From assembly GCA_963978895.1 (NCBI GenBank), contig OZ022239.1, forward strand, positions 34,076,042-34,140,041: a DNA stretch of 64,000 nucleotides, given 5' to 3'. Source of the stretch: Erpobdella octoculata. Its lineage: Eukaryota; Annelida; Clitellata; Hirudinida; Erpobdellidae. The number at the start of each line of letters is the position of its first letter. Positions within the stretch are counted from its first letter, which is position 1. A program made the position numbers and the translations under genes. A model generated the notes under the pieces. It saw only the letters and a program-made list of their open reading frames with translations, had not been told where the DNA came from and did not search any database. Positions 40,374 to 54,153 of this stretch are shown here, in pieces.

Positions 40374-42179
40374 CAGTGATATTTCAGTTACAACTTTTCA
40401 GTTACAGTTACAGTTAAAGTTACAACATTTTTCAGTTTCAGTTAAAGTTATTTTTCCACAAACATTTTTCAGTTACTATTACACTTATTTATTTTTAAGT
40501 TAAAGTTACAGTTAACTGTAGATTCAGATTCTATACACAGCCAAAAAAAATTTTTTTATTCACTTATTTACAAAATGGTAAAACGTCGAGTTCATTTTTA
40601 AAAAACACGAGTTTCTTGTTTCTTTTTCCTGCAGTCATATTACTGCAAACCGAGAAGATGCGCTCCAGCGCTCCACATATGCTTCTGAAGCAGGTGCAGA
40701 GATAAGGTCTTTAGCGAAGGCCGCTATTAGAGGATACACTGTCTCTGAGGCTGTCCAGAAACTTAATCCAGTTTGATTAGCAGCTTATCTTTTTGAAGCC
40801 CCAAAATAAGCATTAAGTTCTTCCTCAACAGAACTTCCGTGCCTAGATTGCTTGCTCGGAGAACTGGAAGCTTCAATTTCTTGGGCAAGCCTCTTAAATC
40901 TTTTTAAAGGAGGTTAGCACAATTCATCAGAAGATTGTCAACTGATTGCTCATAATCAAAATATTTCCATACACTACTTTCTTGTTTTCTGCCACTATTT
41001 TTCTTGAACATTTTTCACGGAACGATTGAGCGCGTTGTAACAATCCACCAGATGAGACACCGGTTTAACCAAAGCGTTGTAACAATTAACCACAGCTTAC
41101 TCCGGTTGAGCTCAACCGCGTTATAACAATTCACCGCATGCATACACTGGTGTCCATCACATCCACCAGAGTTAAAGCTTGGTCGAGTGTGGTTGATTGT
41201 TATTGTTGGTTTCGGGCATGGCGCTGAACACGTGTATTCAGTTGATTATGAGGGAGACAAATAGATGCTATTATTATTGCAGAAAATGCTGAGTTGGGAT
41301 CAAAATAGCTAGAGCAGTGAAAGATTATTTTTTAACACATTTTCGTAGTCGTTGACCGCCCAGAAATTTCCGATGTCAGTCTATTTAATCATTAAACTGT
41401 ATTGATATTCAGAGAAATCTATCATTTTTGACAAGATTAGCTTAATTAAATTCTATAAATGATTTATAAAAAAAAATCAAAATAAAGCTATGCTTTCAAT
41501 ATATCAAATTTCTATTATAAGCCACGTTTTAAAGAATGACAGTGGAATTTGGAACTTATTTGTATAGTCCGGCCTTTGATTTTGCTTTTGTTAAAAAGCT
41601 TCGAGAGGGTGGGAAATGTGTTAAATGTTAAGTTCAATACAGAAATTTTAAAATGTTCATTCTAATGTTATAAAGTGTTTATTTCCAACTGCAGTTAGTT
41701 AGCCACACAGCTCTGTTTACGTGAGCGTCCATCATAGATCAACCAAAACGTTGTAATAGTTATTGGAAATTGCGGTGCACCAGTGACCAACCACAGCGTT
41801 GACAGCAGTGTTGAGATGGTGAATTAATACAACGCGCCCATTGCAACAGCACTATCAACTATCAATAATAACAAAAGGCCGCGAATAACTAAACAGCACC
41901 ATATATACTATTTGTTAGCTAACACCAAAGAGCTCGATTTTTATCTTTAGATAAATAAATAAATCGAATAATTAATTTATTTAGAAAAAAATTGCATTAA
42001 AAATATTTTTCAGTTATTAATTATTTTTGTATTATTTAACTGAATTTATTATTCAGTTACTATTACAGTTGGAGTTATTCGCCGTATTTAAGTTACTATT
42101 ACTATTACACTTAACTGACCATTATTTTTCTATTATTTTCCGATTTCAGTTAGTGTTACAGTTAACTTGAATATCACTG
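40374..42179. mobile_element. hAT transposon (non-autonomous, 1.8 kb)
   Basis: Perfect 8 bp duplication CTTCTGGG at 40366-40373 and 42180-42187. Inverted ends CAGTGATATT. Subterminal arrays of CAGTTA/GTTACAGTTA on both sides. No transposase frame. It carries the MITE at 41028-41839. Confidence 0.9.
41028..41839. mobile_element. Harbinger-like MITE nested in the hAT
   Basis: Ends GAGCGCGTTGTA and, inverted, GGGCGCGTTGTA, flanked by the 3 bp direct repeat ATT. Subterminal 'gttgtaacaat(t/c)' copies occur at both ends. The 3 bp duplication suggests the PIF/Harbinger group. No coding capacity. Confidence 0.6.
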
Positions 42180-42248
42180 CTTCTGGGTCGCCAAAAGAAA
42201 CGGAATTGTTTTCGCCGGTGGCCATCTGAACTTCTTTAACTTCATTAA

Positions 42249-42330
<82 letters not shown>
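42249..42330. repeat. (TA)n microsatellite at Helitron 5' end
   Basis: Expanded version of the TATATA stretch that follows TC in these Helitrons. Confidence 0.9.
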
Positions 42331-42332
<2 letters not shown>

Positions 42333-43024
42333 TTAATCAAACTAAATTATTGTTAATATGTAGTGAAAAATATTTTGTTTAAAAGCTTTTATACATTTTC
42401 TACGCAACCTAGTGATCGTGAATTATAAAATTAATACTCTTGCAGAAAACTTGCTTAAATACACACCACCTGAACAACATTCTAATAATAATTATTATTA
42501 ATCAGTTAAATATTTATTATAACAAAAATAAAAATTATTGATTATTAGGTAATGTTGTCTATGTTTGCTTTTCGAGTTTCAAATACATTTTTTCATGCTT
42601 GTCCAAACTCGTTTTATCCCCCCTTCGGAGGGCAACTTTAGTTTTGTAAATTCAAGATAAAAATGCAAGTAATTGTTGGAAAATGTTTGTTTTTATTTTC
42701 TAAAATTCAACAATTAAATTTTATTGTTTAAATATTAAAAGGTTTTTTTGCTTATATAATTAATAGAAATATATTATGTGCGTATGAAGAAGAAGTACCC
42801 ACTGTAGTTCTCTTATTGTTTCAGCATCAGTACAGACAATACAGTTTTCAAATCAATTAATTGCTTTGAAATTATGTTGATTTTTAGGTGAGCGTCAGTC
42901 AAAAATATGAAAGCTGAAATCAATCGTATTTTCATTTGCAAATGAGTTGTTATTATCTTTTTGTCTAAATTCTTTAATATATTGTTTTAGTTTTCATTCT
43001 CATACATGCAAGCATAATTTTAAG

Positions 43025-43959
43025 TAGGGATGTCAAGGGTACCACTTTTTGACTTTTTCGGGTTTTCAATTTTTCAAAGATCGGGTTCGGGTTCGGGTTT
43101 ACGACTTTCAAAATTTCGGGTTCGGGTTTCAAAATTAAAAACTGTTGTGTTCGGGTCGGGTTCAGGTCGGGTTAGGGTCAGGTTCGGGTCGAGTTTGGTT
43201 AGTACGATTTACATATTTTTATATATACGTCTGGGAGTGAATTTTTGGCTATATATTATTTAGAATTGGTTTAATGAATTGATTGAAATATTTGATAAGT
43301 TCTGCTGATTACAATAATAAACAACATAAAAACTACAGTACATATTTATGTTGTTTAGTCTTGGTTGGAGTTTAAATTTGAAAAAAGCTATTCTGATAAC
43401 AGGGAGCTCTTGTTATATAAAAGTAATCTTGGGTTATTTTTGGGTTTCTAGATAAGCTATTATGATAGAAATTGCCACATTTAAATTCACGGATTAGTAC
43501 TTTCGCAAATTGGCTCGCCGGCTAATCTGGCGACTTAGTGATTTAGCTTATAGAGTTACCAATAAAGTGGTCTATGAGCGTAATATGTTAAGCAAATAGG
43601 ATTTTACTAGATTTGTATAGTTCGCGTTTTAATGATTCCGTATAATAAATGGATATATCAAAATACATTCAAATTATAGATTGTTGAAATCGATATGTTA
43701 CGCAAAAATGATTTTTTTTTAAATTTAAAAACTTTGTGTTCGCCTTGCAATCTACAAAAGCATTCAAGTTGAAGTTCGGGTTTTAATTTTTGAAAAATTC
43801 GGGTTTGGGTTTTAAATTTTTAATAGTTCGGGTTCGGGTTTCAATTTTTAAAACTTTTGGGTTCGGGTATTTATTTTTCACATTTTCGGGTTCGGGTATC
43901 AAAAAAAGACCGGGTAGTACCGAACTTCGGGTTCGGGTCGGGAACCCGTGACATCCCTA
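43025..43959. mobile_element. hAT-like element with GGGTTCGGGTTC subterminal repeats
   Basis: Inverted ends TAGGGATGTCA. Imperfect 8 bp duplications 'attttaag' and 'atatcaag'. The empty site survives at about 63.31 kb ('ataattgtaagctataaa'). Both ends carry dense GGGTTCGGG tracts. 935 bp, non-coding. Confidence 0.8.
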
Positions 43960-44356
43960 ATATCAAGCTATAAATTTGAGAATTTGATGTAATAATGCGA
44001 AAAAAGACCTTTAAGTAGTTTCATTTAGACACAAATTTGTTTCCTGCAACTTTAACACTTATTTCCTAAGAACAAGTCAACTGATGTCCAAAACGTTTTT
44101 AAATGTTTTTATTTAACTGAAGTTTGAACTCGTCTCTTTGTTTGTTTGTTGGTTTGTTTGTCTAACGTGATTAAATCTTAGAAACGAAAAATCACCCACT
44201 TTTCGATTGTTTTAGATTTAAAAATTTTAGTTCGTTGACTCAAATAAAGAGGCAAAAAAAACATTTTTTTTAAGTTTATTTTTTGACTAATATATATAAT
44301 AGAGATAGCCCTTCAAAAAAGTCGGATTTGTTTAAATGTAATTATATATTATTTTA

Positions 44357-45095
<739 letters not shown>

Positions 45096-45228
45096 TATCC
45101 CCCCTCTTCGAAAAAAGAAACGCGTCAGTGTTTCTTGATTACATCGTCACTCTCTTTACGACTAAGAAAGTCAGCACCGATGTTCTCCTTGCCTTTGAAA
45201 TAGTTTCCTTTCAACTTATTCTCAATCT

Positions 45229-46895
45229 CTATCTCTCTGCGTGCTGTGTCAACAGGGCGGGCATCTCTCCGAAGATTGCCGAATTCAACTTTCCAACTTT
45301 CCCCACCCCTCCATGTTGGCCTCTAGGCAGAAGATTGAGCCTTGGTCTTTCTTTTGGCGGATTCAAAGCTTGAACTTTTGCCTCAACTTTATTTCCTACC
45401 TTTGAAATGGCAGACGTGTTTCTTTCCTTGCTTTGATACAGCTCCGAGTTAGCCGAAGATTTTCTAAAATTTACCCGATCATTCCTCTGAGTGCTGTCGT
45501 AGTTGGAAGCGGATTTCTGTGGTTTCCGACCAAAGCGTTTTCCTGCCGCCATTGCATCAAAACCCCTTACCCCTTCAACATTTCCCAGCACGAGATCGCA
45601 AAGTAAGTTTTTCATGCACACCACCTCTCTGGTTCCTCTGAACCAGTCTGTTTTGATTTTTACCACTGCTGTTGGAGCTACCCGAACTGTGCCGTCGATC
45701 AAAACACAGGGTCTTGTTCTTCCGGTCATCTGACGCGGGTGCACTAATGATTCCTTTACCATTATGGCAGTACAGCCAGTGTCCCTCAAAACTTTTACCG
45801 GTTTTCTGTTCACAAACCCTCTTGTTAAATTAAACTTATCCCCTGAGTGCAAACAACCATCCGCAATGACAGGCAAAACGCATCCACACTTCAATTTCAC
45901 CTCATCCAATTTTCCTTCCATCACCATGGCAGCGCATGCATTCACAACGCCGGAATCCTTGCATGGTGCTGACGTAGTCGTTTCTTTCCGTGTTTGGCAA
46001 AATACTGGATTACTAGGGCTACTCTGCCGACACTCTCTTGCCATGTGCCCCGTTTGATGACAGTTGTAGCAGCGAGGTTCAACCATTTTGGCGTCACTGA
46101 CCGACTGACCCCGGTTCCAACCCATCCTGCTATTGCTGTCCAATTTTGCCAACCTCTTTTCTGGGTGGGCTTGGCTGTACTTGTTGACCCAAATGCACAG
46201 CTCATTGACATCTTTGCTCTCTTTCTCCAACAAGTACTCGACCATTCCCGCCGGGCATTTTCCGAAAAACTGCTCTTTCAGAAACAAAAACAACAGATTT
46301 TGTTTGCCCGCGAGATCTACCCAGCGCCTGAGGTGGCTATCTAGCCGCACTAGATAATGTTCCCAGGTCTCCTCCGGTTCAGGCTTTGACTCTCGAAACA
46401 TTATGCGATAGTCTTCCGCTGACTTTCCAAAACGGCGAAGGAGTGCCTCTTTTACCGACTCGTACTCCTGCATCTGACTCTCGCTGAGTTGGCCAAACAC
46501 TTCCAATGTCTTAGCACTGAGCAAGGAACCCAGAAGCATTCCCCAACCCTTTTTTGGATGATCATTTGCCGTGGCCAATGCCTCAAAACGGAGCAGAAAT
46601 GCGTCCACGTCGTCACCTTCCGAGAACTTTGGATAGGGAATCTTAGTAGCCTCCGCCGACGGTTTTGGCTCTATTTTTTTTTGGCCCTCCAATTCCAACT
46701 TTTTCAGTTCTAACTCGTGTTCCCGTTCTCGCTCTTCCCGTTCTTGCTGAGCCTTTTTTTCTTCATGTTCACGTTCCCGTTCCCTCGTTTCCCACTCCTG
46801 CTGAGCCTTTCTTTCCTCCCGCTCTTTTTGTCGCTCGGCCCGCTCTCGACAGTCTTCGACATACTTCAGCCAAGCTTCTCTCCGTTTGCTATATA
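45229..46895 (-). CDS. Ty3/gypsy-type Gag with zinc knuckle and protease-like domain
   Basis: Open frame of about 550 codons. An N-terminal charged coiled coil rich in ERE/EER (about 46880-46700) leads to a capsid-like region ('PYPKFSEGDDVDAFLLRFEAL', 'LLRRFGKSAEDYR', 'WEHYLVRLDSHLRRWVDLAG'), one CCHC knuckle ('CYNCHQTGHMARECR') and a retropepsin-like stretch with 'LRDTGCTAIMV'. It ends just before the polypurine tract. The likely start is the ATG near 46930 ('MSTDAEY'), but one frame change near 46895 separates it from the rest. No reverse transcriptase follows. It would form particles for its own RNA if expressed. Confidence 0.8.
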
Positions 46896-47011
46896 TTCAG
46901 CATCAGTGGACATCTTTACCAAATCAAAAAAAAATTCGGTCACTTGTGATCAAATAACTTCAGAAAAATATATTTACGGATGAAAATGCGTAAATACGTC
47001 GGGGTCACCAA

Positions 47012-47341
47012 TGTAAACGTAGAGGAATATGCTTTCTAGCGATTCGTAACGTTAAAGTCGAAGTTATTTGTAACACAATATTTCTCGAATTTATTTTAAC
47101 TTAATTATTCTTCCTTGAATATAATCTTTTAACTGGACTCAAATAAAACTGAATTATCTCACTTTGTAGAATTTCGCACGGTTCTAACAAATCTTTTGTT
47201 AATTCCAATTTCTCTCTGCAGCACGTCTCTTTAAACTTTTATTTTCTTCTCGAACACTCAACTTTAAAACACACTGTCTTTAATTCTCAAAATTCATACA
47301 CAAAATAATATTTCTAATTGTAATATTAACAATCCGGAAAA

Positions 47342-47377
<36 letters not shown>

Positions 47378-47436
47378 AAATTTCTAGATAAAAAAATAAT
47401 AAACACGCACACACGTACACACATACATATATATAA

Positions 47437-47513
<77 letters not shown>

Positions 47514-47628
47514 ATATATATATATATGACTTATTGTTTCGACATATCCAATCATAATAAAATGCACACATAATAAAATAAAATAAACAAATACTATGAA
47601 AATACGTAAGATGAATCATCTTCATCTT

Positions 47629-47631
<3 letters not shown>
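47012..47631 (-). repeat. LTR (5' LTR of the minus-strand element)
   Basis: Starts TG and ends CA; longer than its partner because of an expanded TA run at 47440-47526. Non-repeat differences from the other LTR are few (for example gcgattAg/gcgattCg). Confidence 0.9.
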
Positions 47632-47672
<41 letters not shown>

Positions 47673-47769
47673 TATGTTAAACGGTTGTTTCAGATTCAAA
47701 TATTTTAGTTTGTTGACTCAGATAAAGAGGCAAATAAAATGCTTTTTTTTAATTTATTTTTTATCTTTA

Positions 47770-47920
47770 CTTTTTAGTTTCCGTGATACTCTTAAAGCTA
47801 ATGCGCATGGAAAGCTTTTTAGAACATTAATTACATTCAACTCTTGAAACTTATGCGCTATCGTCAATGGTAACTGGACAAATAAATTGAAAACGTCTGG
47901 AAAAAATGATTTCCTACCGT
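47770..47920 (+). pseudogene. PAN-gene exon 1 fragment
   Basis: 'LKANAHGKLFRTLIT' then a stop, 'NLCAIVNGNWTNKL' and 'KNDF' match the exon at 63421 almost base for base. The leader start is gone, a frame change and stop are present, and the rest is replaced by a Helitron remnant. It is the interrupted twin of the 63.4 kb exon. Confidence 0.75.
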
Positions 47921-47929
47921 AAATTGATT

Positions 47930-48290
47930 TTTCTATCGTTTTTCTCTCTCACGCTCCCGTTACCTTCTCCGCTTGCTCTCCCGCTCGCTCTCCTGTTCCT
48001 TCTCGTTTTCCTTCTTTCTCTTCTTTTTCTACTCGCTCTCTTGTTATTGGTGGATTTTTCGCTCCCGGTTGTTATCTCGCTTCCGATCTTGCTTATTTTT
48101 TCACTCCCGTTTGATCCCGCTCGCTCCCATTCGTGTTTCCGTTCCCACTCTTCTGTTTCCGTTCCCACTCGTTTTTTCATTTTTTTTCGTTCTTCCGTTC
48201 TTCTTCTTTTTTCTGCTCTTGTTCGTTCTTCCGCTTGTTTTTCCGCTCCCGTTCTTTTTTCTTCTCTCCCTCCATAAAACGTAAAATAGA
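47930..48290 (-). mobile_element. Helitron minisatellite remnant
   Basis: Diverged CGCTCCCGTT/CTTGCTCTC tract followed by 'ataaaacgtaaaatagattt', the same order as in unit c. Confidence 0.5.
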
Positions 48291-48299
48291 TTTACTAAA

Positions 48300-49500
48300 A
48301 GCTGCTTGAAAACTTTAAACTTTGTTACCTGAACTAAATCTAAATTTTGTTATACAATAAAAAAATGATGTTCATACATAAGCACTTTTGGCGTGGATAA
48401 TAATTTGGTCAAGTAAAAAGAGATATTTTTTAAAACTATAAACTACCCTATTTTTTACAAATTTCCCATATTAACTCCACTGTTAAAAATTGCTTGAAAC
48501 CTTCAAATTTTCTTGCTTAAACTAAATTTGAATTTTGTTAAGCAATAACCTTTGATATTTGTACATAAGCACTAAACGTTTGTGCTGTTGTGTTCAATAA
48601 TGCGTTCCTAAATATATACATCTTTAAAAGTAAATGATGCAATACATGAATGGATGGCTGTTTTAATGGCTCAATCGAAGAGACATCTACCGTGACGCTA
48701 CCTTCTCTAAACCTTAATATCACCACTAAGCGGAAAAAATAATGAAAGCTCCACCCATGTGTGACAACGCACAGGCAGGAAAAACGACCATTTGTAACTG
48801 TGCGTTTTACTTGGATATTAACATTTAACTTTCGTTTATTGGTCTATTAACTTTGTTGATATGTAAATTTTACAGTTTAGATTTAGCGTTTTGACAGTTA
48901 ATTTCGTATTTTTTTTATTTAAAACATGATTATTGATTATACAAACATATTACTTGCTTTAATAACTTCTTCAATAATAATTGTTTCATTGATTTACTGT
49001 ATACTAATTTTTAATATTTGCTTTGTCTACTACTACTCTCTATTTAGATATAAGTCAAATGAAAACTAGCAACATTATTGCCGTACATAGTCCTTTCGAC
49101 ATGTGTCAGCGAGCGTTTAAACACGTTATCAGCCATAATCAGGAGCTCCTGTACAATAACTCCAATCACATCAAAATTTTAAACTTTTTATTCCATTATT
49201 ATTACTAATTTTGTTTTGTAATTATTATTTCAATTATTCTATTAAACAATTTTGTTCAAAATTTATTTTCTCTTTAAAACACATTTTTTGATTCTACTGT
49301 GAATAAGAAAAATAAAATAAAACAATGTAACATATTCCATTCAAACTTAATTCAATGTCTGATAGACTAAATGATTTTTTCAAATAATTTTATTTAAAAT
49401 TCATGTATATGACACTTATCTGAAGTTTACAACATTTTGATTGTTTTAGCGCAAAGCTGAAAAAAACTCAATTTAATAATGTATTTTTTTATTAATGACT
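48300..49500. other. Non-coding, part of segmental duplicate
   Basis: 49080-49480 matches 22570-22930, including a gene B exon 4-like block at about 49440-49475. No intact gene is seen. Confidence 0.6.
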
Positions 49501-49548
49501 TATTTTACTCATCAATGAATATATATATATTATAGTAGCCCACGTCAC

Positions 49549-50797
49549 TCCCTCACTCACTCACTCACTAACTCACTCACTCACTCACTCACTCACTCAC
49601 TCACTCACTCACTCACTCACTCACTCACTCACTCACTCACTCACTCACTCACTCACTCACTCACTCACTCACTCACTCACTCACTCACTCACTCACTCAC
49701 TCACTCACTCACTCACTCACTCACTCACTCACTCACTCACTCACTCACTCACTCACTCACTCACTCACTCACTCACTCACTCACTCACTCACTCACTCAC
49801 TCACTCACTCACTCACTCACTCACTCACTCACTCACTCACTCACTCACTCACTCACTCACTCACTCACTCACTCACTCACTCACTCACTCACTCACTCAC
49901 TCACTCACTCACTCACTCACTCACTCACTCACTCACTCACTCACTCACTCACTCACTCACTCACTCACTCACTCACTCACTCACTCACTCACTCACTCAC
50001 TCACTCACTCACTCACTCACTCACTCACTCACTCACTCACTCACTCACTCACTCACTCACTCACTCACTCACTCACTCACTCACTCACTCACTCACTCAC
50101 TCACTCACTCACTCACTCACTCACTCACTCACTCACTCACTCACTCACTCACTCACTCACTCACTCACTCACTCACTCACTCACTCACTCACTCACTCAC
50201 TCACTCACTCACTCACTCACTCACTCACTCACTCACTCACTCACTCACTCACTCACTCACTCACTCACTCACTCACTCACTCACTCACTCACTCACTCAC
50301 TCACTCACTCACTCACTCACTCACTCACTCACTCACTCACTCACTCACTCACTCACTCACTCACTCACTCACTCACTCACTCACTCACTCACTCACTCAC
50401 TCACTCACTCACTCACTCACTCACTCACTCACTCACTCACTCACTCACTCACTCACTCACTCACTCACTCACTCACTCACTCACTCACTCACTCACTCAC
50501 TCACTCACTCACTCACTCACTCACTCACTCACTCACTCACTCACTCACTCACTCACTCACTCACTCACTCACTCACTCACTCACTCACTCACTCACTCAC
50601 TCACTCACTCACTCACTCACTCACTCACTCACTCACTCACTCACTCACTCACTCACTCACTCACTCACTCACTCACTCACTCACTCACTCACTCACTCAC
50701 TCACTCACTCACTCACTCACTCACTCACTCACTCACTCACTCACTCACTCACTCACTCACTCACTCACTCACTCACTCACTCACTCACTCACTCACT
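49549..50797. repeat. (ACTC)n microsatellite, about 1.25 kb
   Basis: About 310 nearly perfect ACTC units, with an early 'actaactc' interruption. One strand is pure pyrimidine/adenine. It separates relic gene E exon 1 from its exon 4-like block. Confidence 0.98.
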
Positions 50798-51250
50798 GAT
50801 TCTGTCACGCCTACGTAATTAGTCGTATAGTATAGACGATATATAAAATTTATTATGCAATTGTACCTATATACACTCTTAGTCCTAGAGATCAAAAAAG
50901 TGGCGCTGCAATCTAAAAATAATATATAATGAGATTTAAAAAAATCTCAGAACTCAGGACCACTTCTCAACGATGGCCGTCAATTTACAAGAAATGTCGT
51001 GTATAATGAAATTCTTTAATAACTAATTATTGCACTCTTTAATTTTCACATTCTTTGAATTTATATGAAATACGTTAGTAAATTGAAAATTTGAACACAA
51101 TAAAAAATTTCATTAAATTTGCTTATATATACAAAAAATGTTTATGGTTATCAAATGTCATTTTGTTTTTGTTGAATGATTAGAAAATGTATCCAAAGTA
51201 CATCACAATTTTAAAACATCCGTCCTTGGGACGGGCAAAACTACTTGTAT

Positions 51251-51544
51251 CTAATAATATTGCTGAAACGGTAACAGGTTATTCTGAGTAACACCACTCG
51301 TAAGATCTGCATAGAGATTACAAGCCTTCGTCTTGTTGGATATTTCAGTTAACTGTATGGCTGAACAGTTTTCTTGCACTGCAGACATAACAGCACAATG
51401 AATGTATGTAAATTGGTAATTAATGCCATATAGAAAATCTTTTGATTTTGTAATAGAACACATGGTACTGTTCATCCTCACTATTTTTCTGAAAGTGTTA
51501 CTTCTGATACAAGTTGTGATCTTCCACAGAAACCACATAACCAA
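51251..51544 (-). pseudogene. Gene E: relic PAN-ILEI exon 1
   Basis: 'NSTMCSITKSKDF', 'YIHCAVMSAVQENC', 'KTKACNLYADL' and 'LLPFQQYY' match exon 1 of genes A and B. The original start region is frame-disrupted (leader begins only at 'MVMWFLWK'), two PAN cysteines are replaced (CAVMS, LPF) and the donor is gone. Exons 2-3 are missing where the (ACTC)n-bearing repeat sits. It is the segmental counterpart of gene B. Confidence 0.8.
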
Positions 51545-51799
51545 ATTTATGCTTGAAAGTTTAAAATTAGATACAAATCTTCATCTAAAACGCTAACTCT
51601 AAAGTATTAAAAATGTTTTAGAAAAAAAAAAAAATTCTACTGCTAATTTCTGTCGCAGATCACAATTTGATCCTTTTAGCTGTTGCTTTTTCCTTTATCT
51701 AAGCATGGGGCTGGCTTGCAATTAGTAAGATAGGGTTATATATTGTTTAAATATGTTCCTGAATTTATATTAAGAAAGTAAAGTAAACTAAATAAGACG

Positions 51800-52440
51800 A
51801 AAGTCTTAAGACGTCTTGTCTCTCATTATTTCTCTTTCCACAACCTATCAATATTGTTTTTAAATTCATTCACACTCTTTGACAACACCAAACTGTTTGG
51901 GAGCTGATTCCATTTACCAACTATTCTTAGGCAGAAGCTGTATTTTCTTGTGTCATTTTTTGCCATTTTCTTTTGCAACTTGAGTTCATTACCGCTTTTC
52001 TTTTTTTCCTATTTTAACTGAAGGCATGGGGCACAGTCTTTTTGATAGTATCCATGAATGATTTTGAATGTTTCTATAAAGTCTCCCCTTATTCTTCTAT
52101 CTGACAAAGATGGTAACCTAAGATACTTAATTCTGACCTCATAACTCTTGTTTTTACAGGCATTAAATATTTTTGGTAGCCCTTTTCTGTATTTTTTTTA
52201 ATTCTTTGATTGTTCCTATCCTATATGGAGACCAAACACTAGTTGCGTATTGCACATGGCTTCTCACTAGTGCTTTGAACAGACAAATGAAAGACCTCTT
52301 ATCCAGCAAATCAAAGTTTTTTTTTATCAATTCCAGTATTTTGTATGCTCTACTGGTGATGGTATGAATGTGCTATCTAAAGGATAGTTCATTGTCAAAG
52401 ATGACACCTAGGTCACCAGCAAATTTGCCTTTTTCTAATG
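51800..52440 (-). pseudogene. LINE reverse transcriptase 3' remnant (CR1/L2-like)
   Basis: On the minus strand: 'LGVIFDNELSF', 'HVQYATSVWSPY', 'IQKRATK', then in another frame 'LRLPSLSDRRIRGDFIETFKIIHG' and 'FCLRIVGKWNQLPNSLV'. These are the standard C-terminal blocks of CR1/L2-type ORF2. Several stops and shifts. Inserted in the segmental copy; absent at 24.3 kb. Confidence 0.8.
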
Positions 52441-53072
52441 CTTTTCTATTTATATTATAATTTAGATTTAATAATTAAGAATTAACAAGCTTTTTCCTGT
52501 TTTAAATTTCTAGCAATTAGTGTAAACATCTTAGCTGTATGACTGTTTTGCAGCTGAATACAAATATTTGTAATTAATTTAAACGTTTTTAATTGTCGAC
52601 ACAAGGAAGAGTGGTTCAGGCAAATTTTTATTTTGTCCACTAATGTCGTTTAAGGAAATCTCTTATAAGCAGCATTAATGCTTTAAAAATGATCTGATCT
52701 TTCCATGGAGAATTTTAAATGATCGATCAAGACCCTCTAGCGATATTTTATGGGTTGTTGTGCAATCATGCCAAACAATGCGTTTGTCTTTCGGCAATGT
52801 TCCCCCCCAGATGATTTCGAAATGTTGCAAGTCTTGGGAGTTTCAATGAATTGCATGTTCAAGCTATATCAGACGTTGCAAGACCGGCTGTATGGCTATA
52901 TCAGTAAGTAAAATGAAAATAAATAGAAACCCATGATAATTCCTTTTGACAATATTTGTAGGGCTAAGAAGATTATTTAAAAAACCGGCAGTGGACAACG
53001 GTTTTTAGAAAAACACTGTTCTGATTGAATAATACCTTTCATTACTGTTTATTCTTACTAGTTACTTTTAGA

Positions 53073-53490
<418 letters not shown>

Positions 53491-53568
53491 ACAAAAAGTT
53501 TGTCTTCTCAGTTTTCAAAAACTGGTTTAAGATGAATTCAGACTTCAACAAGAAATCAAAGTTATTCA

Positions 53569-54153
53569 TCACAACACTCTTCGGAGGATGTGAGCCGTTC
53601 CCATTAATGCTATTTTTTGTATTTCGGAGATGTTTGGTTTTCCAGGAAGCATCATCAGTTTGTCTTGAGCATTTTTCCTGATTGTTCCTAGCGCCACAAT
53701 CACCACAATCACTCTTGTTTTTAAATTCCACATTCGGTTTATTTCTATTTCTAGGTCCTTATACTTGCATATCTTTTCTGATTCTTTCAATATAATATTT
53801 GCATCATCTGGAACAGACACCTCAACCAACAAGCATTCTTTTTCCCTTTTGTTGTAAATTACTATATCAGGTCTGTTAGCTGGAATTGCTCGGTCTGTGA
53901 TGATCGGCAGATCCCATGTAATTGTAACATCATCATCGACATTGATAACTTTTTCTGGTTGATGTTCATAGTATTTTTTGGGTGCCTTAGCTCCAAAGCG
54001 TTTACACAACTTCCAGTGGATGTAATTTGCTACATTGTTGTGTCTTTTTGTGTACTCAGTTGGAGCTAGAATTGTGCATCCTGAAACAATGTGACTGATG
54101 TGTTCCTCTGCCTTGTTGCCTAATCTGCACCGACTATCAACTTCTTGCTTCAA
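53569..54153 (-). pseudogene. R2/R4-type zinc knuckle and restriction-like endonuclease
   Basis: 'RCRLGNKAEEHISHIVSGC' is the Cys-His knuckle, with the second cysteine of the usual CRLC missing. 'RPDIVIYNKREKECLLVEVSVPDD' is the R-P-D-(X12-14)-E core of the RLE. 'LAPTEYTKRHNNVANYIHW' is a conserved linker of this clade. No stop lies in the C-terminal 195 codons, but it is cut off from the RT. Confidence 0.8.

Larger units (their letters stand above)
40010..42235 (-). pseudogene. Unrecognised open frame split by a hAT insertion
   Basis: On the minus strand a frame starts at about 42235 with ATG in a good context ('cagATGGCC'), reads 'MATGENNSVSFGDPE', is interrupted by the hAT at 42179-40374, and after removal of one target-duplication copy continues in the same frame through 'EDTLIAICPLTP', 'GVGPLTPAHLPIADVVG' and 'SRGVGDLSDDRLPVES' to a stop near 40011. 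Total about 140 residues, Ser/Gly/Pro/Asp-rich, with no domain I recognise. Base composition is richer in GC than the surroundings. It begins near the 5' end of the 4.9 kb Helitron, so it may be captured cargo or part of another element. Confidence 0.45.

Noticed and set aside
43080..43190. Interstitial telomere from GGGTTC repeats
   Set aside because: Repeats are irregular, occur inverted at the other end of the same element and are bounded by hAT termini.
45503..46713. Plus-strand frames of 60-116 codons
   Set aside because: Antisense shadows of the gag frame.
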